This document shows positions 8,026-10,671 of a stretch of 10,671 nucleotides of DNA, piece after piece. Numbering within the stretch: the first letter of the stretch is position 1; the number at the start of each line of letters is the position of its first letter. This DNA comes from JBMNNU01 sp050942695 (GTDB lineage Bacteria; Chloroflexota; UBA6077): contig JBMNNU010000104.1 in NCBI GenBank assembly GCA_050942695.1, positions 1 to 10,671 of the forward strand, read 5' to 3'. The notes beneath the pieces are model-generated. The model did no database searches, had not been told where the DNA came from, and was given only the letters and a program-made list of their open reading frames with translations. The position numbers and the translations under genes are program-made.

Positions 8026-9096
8026 ATGCCCATCGGTGATGCCTTTACGATTGTTCCGAACGTAGCCCGCCGGGAGATTTCTCATCCCGAGACAGGCGTG
8101 AAACGGTATTATTACTCTGGCACCATCTCGTCTGACATGGTTAGGCTGTTGACTTTCGTTCCTGTTAGGGAAGAGAGCAAAAAAAGCTATCTCGCTGAGG
8201 TAACCGATGGTGGCTATCAGCGTCCGGGATCGGCTACGCGGATGAGGCTGTTTGGCGATTTCGTGCGGCAGAATCCCCTCAGCGTCGTGCCTCCAGTAAT
8301 GCTTAGTGGCCGCGGGAAGTGGACCTTCGATGAAGCGAGCCAATCCCTCCAGGTTTACGCTCCTGCGGCAATTATCGACGGACAGCACCGAGTAGGAGGC
8401 TACGCCTATCTCTTCGACGAGGACCAGATCCCGAGGAGTATCGAGTTCATACTTCTTCCAGATCTCGACCCGAAAGAGGAAGTTGATGAGTTTCTCACCA
8501 TCAACACTACGCAGAAAGGTGTCCCGAAGTCCCTCAATGTTCTTTTAGCAGGAGTGTTTGACGGAAGCGAGGATGCATTGGTCGCTTTGGAGCTGGACAA
8601 CCGGCAAGACTCCCCCTTCTTCAACAAAATCACTCAGGTACAACGAACGAAAGGCGACCTATTCAGCTTGGCGGCAGTGCAAAAGAGCGTCACGCGGACA
8701 TTTGACCACGGGGTTTTTGAGGGCATTGACCTTGATCAGAAGGTCGACATCATGTTCCGTTACTGGACGCTCATTGCCGACAATTTCCCAGAGGAGTGGG
8801 ATGACATCAGCAAGGATCCAAAGGACCATGAGTTCAAACTTCTCGAGACGACCGGGCTGATCGCATGGAGCTTGGCTGCCAAGGACATTCTAGCTCCCGC
8901 ATATGAGATGGAGACTAGATCCGTAAATTGGGAGCGGGTAGAACGACAGATCCAGAAGCTGTCTATTCAAGGCGCCCTGGACTGGAGAAAGAACGGTGAG
9001 TTCCAGGGAGTGGCTGGAGAAGTTGGAGGAAGGCGAATCTGTAAGAAGATGCAACAGATCCTCGCCATGCACGCTAGTCGCGATGACGAAGACTAG
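8026..9096 (+). CDS. dndB: DGQHR-domain protein, DndB-like
   Basis: The 356-residue length is close to that of DndB. The signature DGQHR is at residues 118-122, preceded by AAII and followed by VGGYAYLF. The second family motif is at 156-165 (FLTINTTQKG), the F-x-x-x-N-x-x-Q-K pattern seen after the DGQHR box in DndB/DGQHR proteins. The N-terminus (YYSGTISSDMVRLLTFV) and the helical C-terminal half fit the family. In established systems DndB is a DNA-binding regulator that represses the PT operon and tunes modification level; some family members have reported ATPase activity. It sits 35 nt after the small gene and directly before the methyltransferase gene, separated by a 237-nt gap that could hold its operator. 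DGQHR proteins also occur outside PT loci, so the DndB name rests on context. Confidence 0.85.
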   Translation: MPIGDAFTIVPNVARREISHPETGVKRYYYSGTISSDMVRLLTFVPVREESKKSYLAEVTDGGYQRPGSATRMRLFGDFVRQNPLSVVPPVMLSGRGKWTFDEASQSLQVYAPAAIIDGQHRVGGYAYLFDEDQIPRSIEFILLPDLDPKEEVDEFLTINTTQKGVPKSLNVLLAGVFDGSEDALVALELDNRQDSPFFNKITQVQRTKGDLFSLAAVQKSVTRTFDHGVFEGIDLDQKVDIMFRYWTLIADNFPEEWDDISKDPKDHEFKLLETTGLIAWSLAAKDILAPAYEMETRSVNWERVERQIQKLSIQGALDWRKNGEFQGVAGEVGGRRICKKMQQILAMHASRDDED

Positions 9097-9333
9097 GGAA
9101 GCAGTTTTGCTCTCAAGGTGGCCGAGAACCCCAACGGCGAGTTCTGATACTGCTATGCATACATCGGTGAACGCAGCGCCAAGCTGTTTACCTTGGCTGA
9201 TGGTTCCGCGTAGACGTTGATCATGGCTTGGGCGGACGGGCATGGGTTCATCAATATGGATCGTTTTCGGTACAATTCTTGAATGGAGAAGGACAAAGCA
9301 AAACGATAATACCAACTTCGGCAGGTCATTTGC
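9097..9333 (+). other. Intergenic region between the DGQHR and methyltransferase genes
   Basis: This 237-nt stretch is by far the longest non-coding gap in the cluster. I found no convincing gene, tRNA-like fold or terminator with a T-run. A short inverted pair (AGAAC at 9124, GTTCT about 11 nt later) is too weak to call. The AT-rich right half (about 9250-9320) is the likely place for a promoter. Confidence 0.5.
9247..9276 (+). promoter_or_regulatory. Possible sigma70-type promoter for the methyltransferase gene
   Basis: TACAAT at 9271-9276 is one mismatch from the -10 consensus. The best -35 partner at 18-nt spacing is TTCATC at 9247-9252, only three of six matches to consensus. It would give a leader of about 50 nt before the GTG at 9334. 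The position in the only long gap, just after a DndB-like regulator gene, makes it plausible, but the -35 is poor. Confidence 0.25.
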
Positions 9334-10671
9334 GTGTCAGTAACTGTTCATCCTAAACCCGACAATGAAACCGTTAAACGGTCCCTCACGGCCATTAAAC
9401 GTGGTTCGCTGTCGCGGCCTGTTGGCCTTGCGCTAGTTGATGGGCTACTGCCGTCGGGCGCCTCTTACTTCGATTACGGATGCGGGCACGGCGGTGACCT
9501 CCAACGACTCGCAGCCCTAGGTTACGAAGTAGCGGGCTGGGATCCAGAGCACCGTCCGGACGCGGATCGCCGTGCGGCGGACGTTGTCAATCTAGGATAC
9601 GTCGTCAACGTTATTGAGGACCCATCAGAACGCGCCGATGCGCTGCGAGCCGCTTGGTCTTTGGCTAGATCAGTCCTGATCGTGTCGGCGAGACTTGATT
9701 ACGAAGCCCGCACTGTATCGGGGCGGGAGTACTCCGATGGCCTCATCACCACTAGAGGCACCTTCCAGAAGTTCTTCACTCAAGAGGAGTTGCGGGCTTG
9801 GATCGACACGACCCTTGGCGTCCGAAGTATAACGGCCGCTCCAGGGATCTTTTACGTCTTCCGCGACGATCTCATAGCCCAGAGCTACCTTGCATCCAGA
9901 GTCCGACATCGCCCCGTTGCGGTTCGCCGTCCCCGCGTTAGCGAAGCTATGTACGAGGCCAATCGCGAAATCCTTGATCCTCTTGTGGCCTTCGTCGAAT
10001 CCCGTGGGCGATATCCTGAGGCTTTCGAGCTTCAACAAGCACAGGCTATTATTGAGCGGTTTGGTAGTATCAAGGCGGCTCTCTCCGTGGTTAGGCGCGT
10101 CACAGGAGACGAGAACTGGCAGGCAGCCCGAGTTCGCGCCTCTGAGGATCTGACCGTCTACCTTGCACTTGCGGCTTTTCGGGGCCGCCCGAAGTCCACA
10201 CAACTCCCAGCGGATCTCCAATTGGACGTTAAGGCTTTCTTTGGCTCCTACAGGGAGGCGTGTGCTGCTGCTGACGATCTTCTCTTCAGTGTCGGTAATC
10301 AAGCATCTATCGACCGCGCATGCCGCGAGTCGACAGTTGGGAAACTCACCCGCGAGGCACTCTACGTCCACATCTCAGCTCTGCCGCGTCTCGCCCCTCT
10401 CCTCAGAGTATACGAAGGCTGCGGCCGAGCGCTAACAGGTACCGTGGACCACGCTAACATCATCAAGCTCAACCGGATCGAGCCCAAGATCACCTATCTG
10501 GCCTATCCGGATTTCGACCGGGACCCCCACCCGGCCCTGACTGTGTCAGTTAGGGCTGACCTCCGGAGACTCGATATCAAGTACAGGGATTTCCGCGACT
10601 CGCCCAATCCTCCTATCTTGCATCGCAAGGAGACCTTTGTTGCCCCTGATTATCCCTGGCGAGAGAAGTTC
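9334..10671 (+). CDS. DNA phosphorothioation-associated putative methyltransferase (3' partial)
   Basis: The frame from GTG 9334 stays open for 446 codons to the right edge without a stop. A SAM-binding motif I (YFDYGCGHGGDL) occupies residues 45-56, and an acidic post-II residue is D70 in GWDPEH. Then come DVVNLGYVVNVIEDPSER at 83-100 and TRGTFQKFFTQEELRAWI near 150-170, followed by APGIFYVFRDD. This series, especially NLGYVVNVIE and GTFQKFF, is what I recognise as the PT-associated putative methyltransferase family. No NPPY/DPPY amino-methyltransferase motif is visible, so its substrate is unclear. Residues after about 190 form a second, family-typical region of unknown function. A weak GCAGGT sits upstream of the GTG. 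PT modification genes (dndC/D/E) would be expected downstream; they are outside the window. Sampled lines are richer in G+C than those of the ATPase gene. Confidence 0.9.
   Translation, partial: MSVTVHPKPDNETVKRSLTAIKRGSLSRPVGLALVDGLLPSGASYFDYGCGHGGDLQRLAALGYEVAGWDPEHRPDADRRAADVVNLGYVVNVIEDPSERADALRAAWSLARSVLIVSARLDYEARTVSGREYSDGLITTRGTFQKFFTQEELRAWIDTTLGVRSITAAPGIFYVFRDDLIAQSYLASRVRHRPVAVRRPRVSEAMYEANREILDPLVAFVESRGRYPEAFELQQAQAIIERFGSIKAALSVVRRVTGDENWQAARVRASEDLTVYLALAAFRGRPKSTQLPADLQLDVKAFFGSYREACAAADDLLFSVGNQASIDRACRESTVGKLTREALYVHISALPRLAPLLRVYEGCGRALTGTVDHANIIKLNRIEPKITYLAYPDFDRDPHPALTVSVRADLRRLDIKYRDFRDSPNPPILHRKETFVAPDYPWREKF

Noticed and set aside
9097..9135. Possible terminator after the DGQHR gene (AGCA/TGCT and AGAAC/GTTCT short stems)
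   Set aside because: Stems are only 4-5 bp and are not followed by a T-run.
9283..9309. A tiny open frame (MEKDKAKR) upstream of the methyltransferase gene, as a possible leader peptide
   Set aside because: It has eight codons, no good ribosome site and no attenuator-like hairpin after it, so chance is the simplest explanation.
8890..9315. A 141-residue minus-strand open frame across the end of the DGQHR gene and the gap
   Set aside because: It overlaps the DGQHR C-terminus, lacks any recognisable motif, and would be the only minus-strand gene in the cluster.
9670..10371. A 233-residue open frame on the minus strand
   Set aside because: It lies wholly inside the methyltransferase coding frame, whose conserved motifs are clear. 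The antisense frame has no recognisable domain and is explained by the high G+C and C-ending codons of the real gene.
1..10671. CRISPR arrays, tRNA/rRNA genes, insertion sequences, transposase or integrase genes, toxin-antitoxin pairs
   Set aside because: No regularly spaced repeats, RNA gene signatures, terminal inverted repeats or recombinase motifs were found on either strand.

Overview
This is a bacterial accessory (defence) locus. Six genes all lie on the + strand and form a tight, probably co-transcribed cluster. Moderate G+C (eight sampled 60-base lines averaged in the mid to high 50s %), Shine-Dalgarno-like sites before most starts, and GTG/TTG starts all indicate bacterial coding. 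The species cannot be named. A short element encoding VEPVET inside the first gene resembles a dispersed repeat that I recall from actinobacterial, chloroflexal and related genomes, but this is weak evidence.

Layout: (1) 3-2411, the C-terminal 802 codons of a DptH-like (DndH-like) HerA/FtsK-type ATPase, cut by the left edge. (2) 2383-3210, a DUF4007 protein starting at TTG inside the end of gene 1. (3) 3226-7605, a 1459-residue P-loop ATPase with long C-terminal coiled coils, reminiscent of the BrxC/PglY class of giant defence ATPases. (4) 7676-7990, an unrecognised 104-residue protein. (5) 8026-9096, a DGQHR-domain protein of DndB type. (6) 9334-10671, a SAM-binding protein of the DNA phosphorothioation-associated putative methyltransferase family, open at the right edge.

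Reading: the DptH-like ATPase, DndB-like DGQHR protein and phosphorothioation-associated methyltransferase are typical companions of DNA phosphorothioation (PT) systems, in which DndC/D/E plus a cysteine desulfurase put sulfur into the DNA backbone. None of those modification genes is visible here, so they should lie beyond an edge, most likely downstream. The PT-sensing effector half appears unusual. Instead of an obvious DptF-DptG-DptH restriction trio, the window pairs a DptH-like ATPase with DUF4007, a giant BrxC/PglY-like ATPase and a small orphan protein. No nuclease motif was recognised. This looks like a variant PT-dependent defence module that may interfere with replication or remodel DNA rather than cut it, as reported for the archaeal PbeABCD system. 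I cannot confirm homology to Pbe proteins from sequence reading alone.

The only sizeable non-coding gap is 9097-9333, between the DGQHR gene and the methyltransferase gene. It may carry a promoter, which would make the methyltransferase (and probably downstream PT genes) a separate transcription unit.
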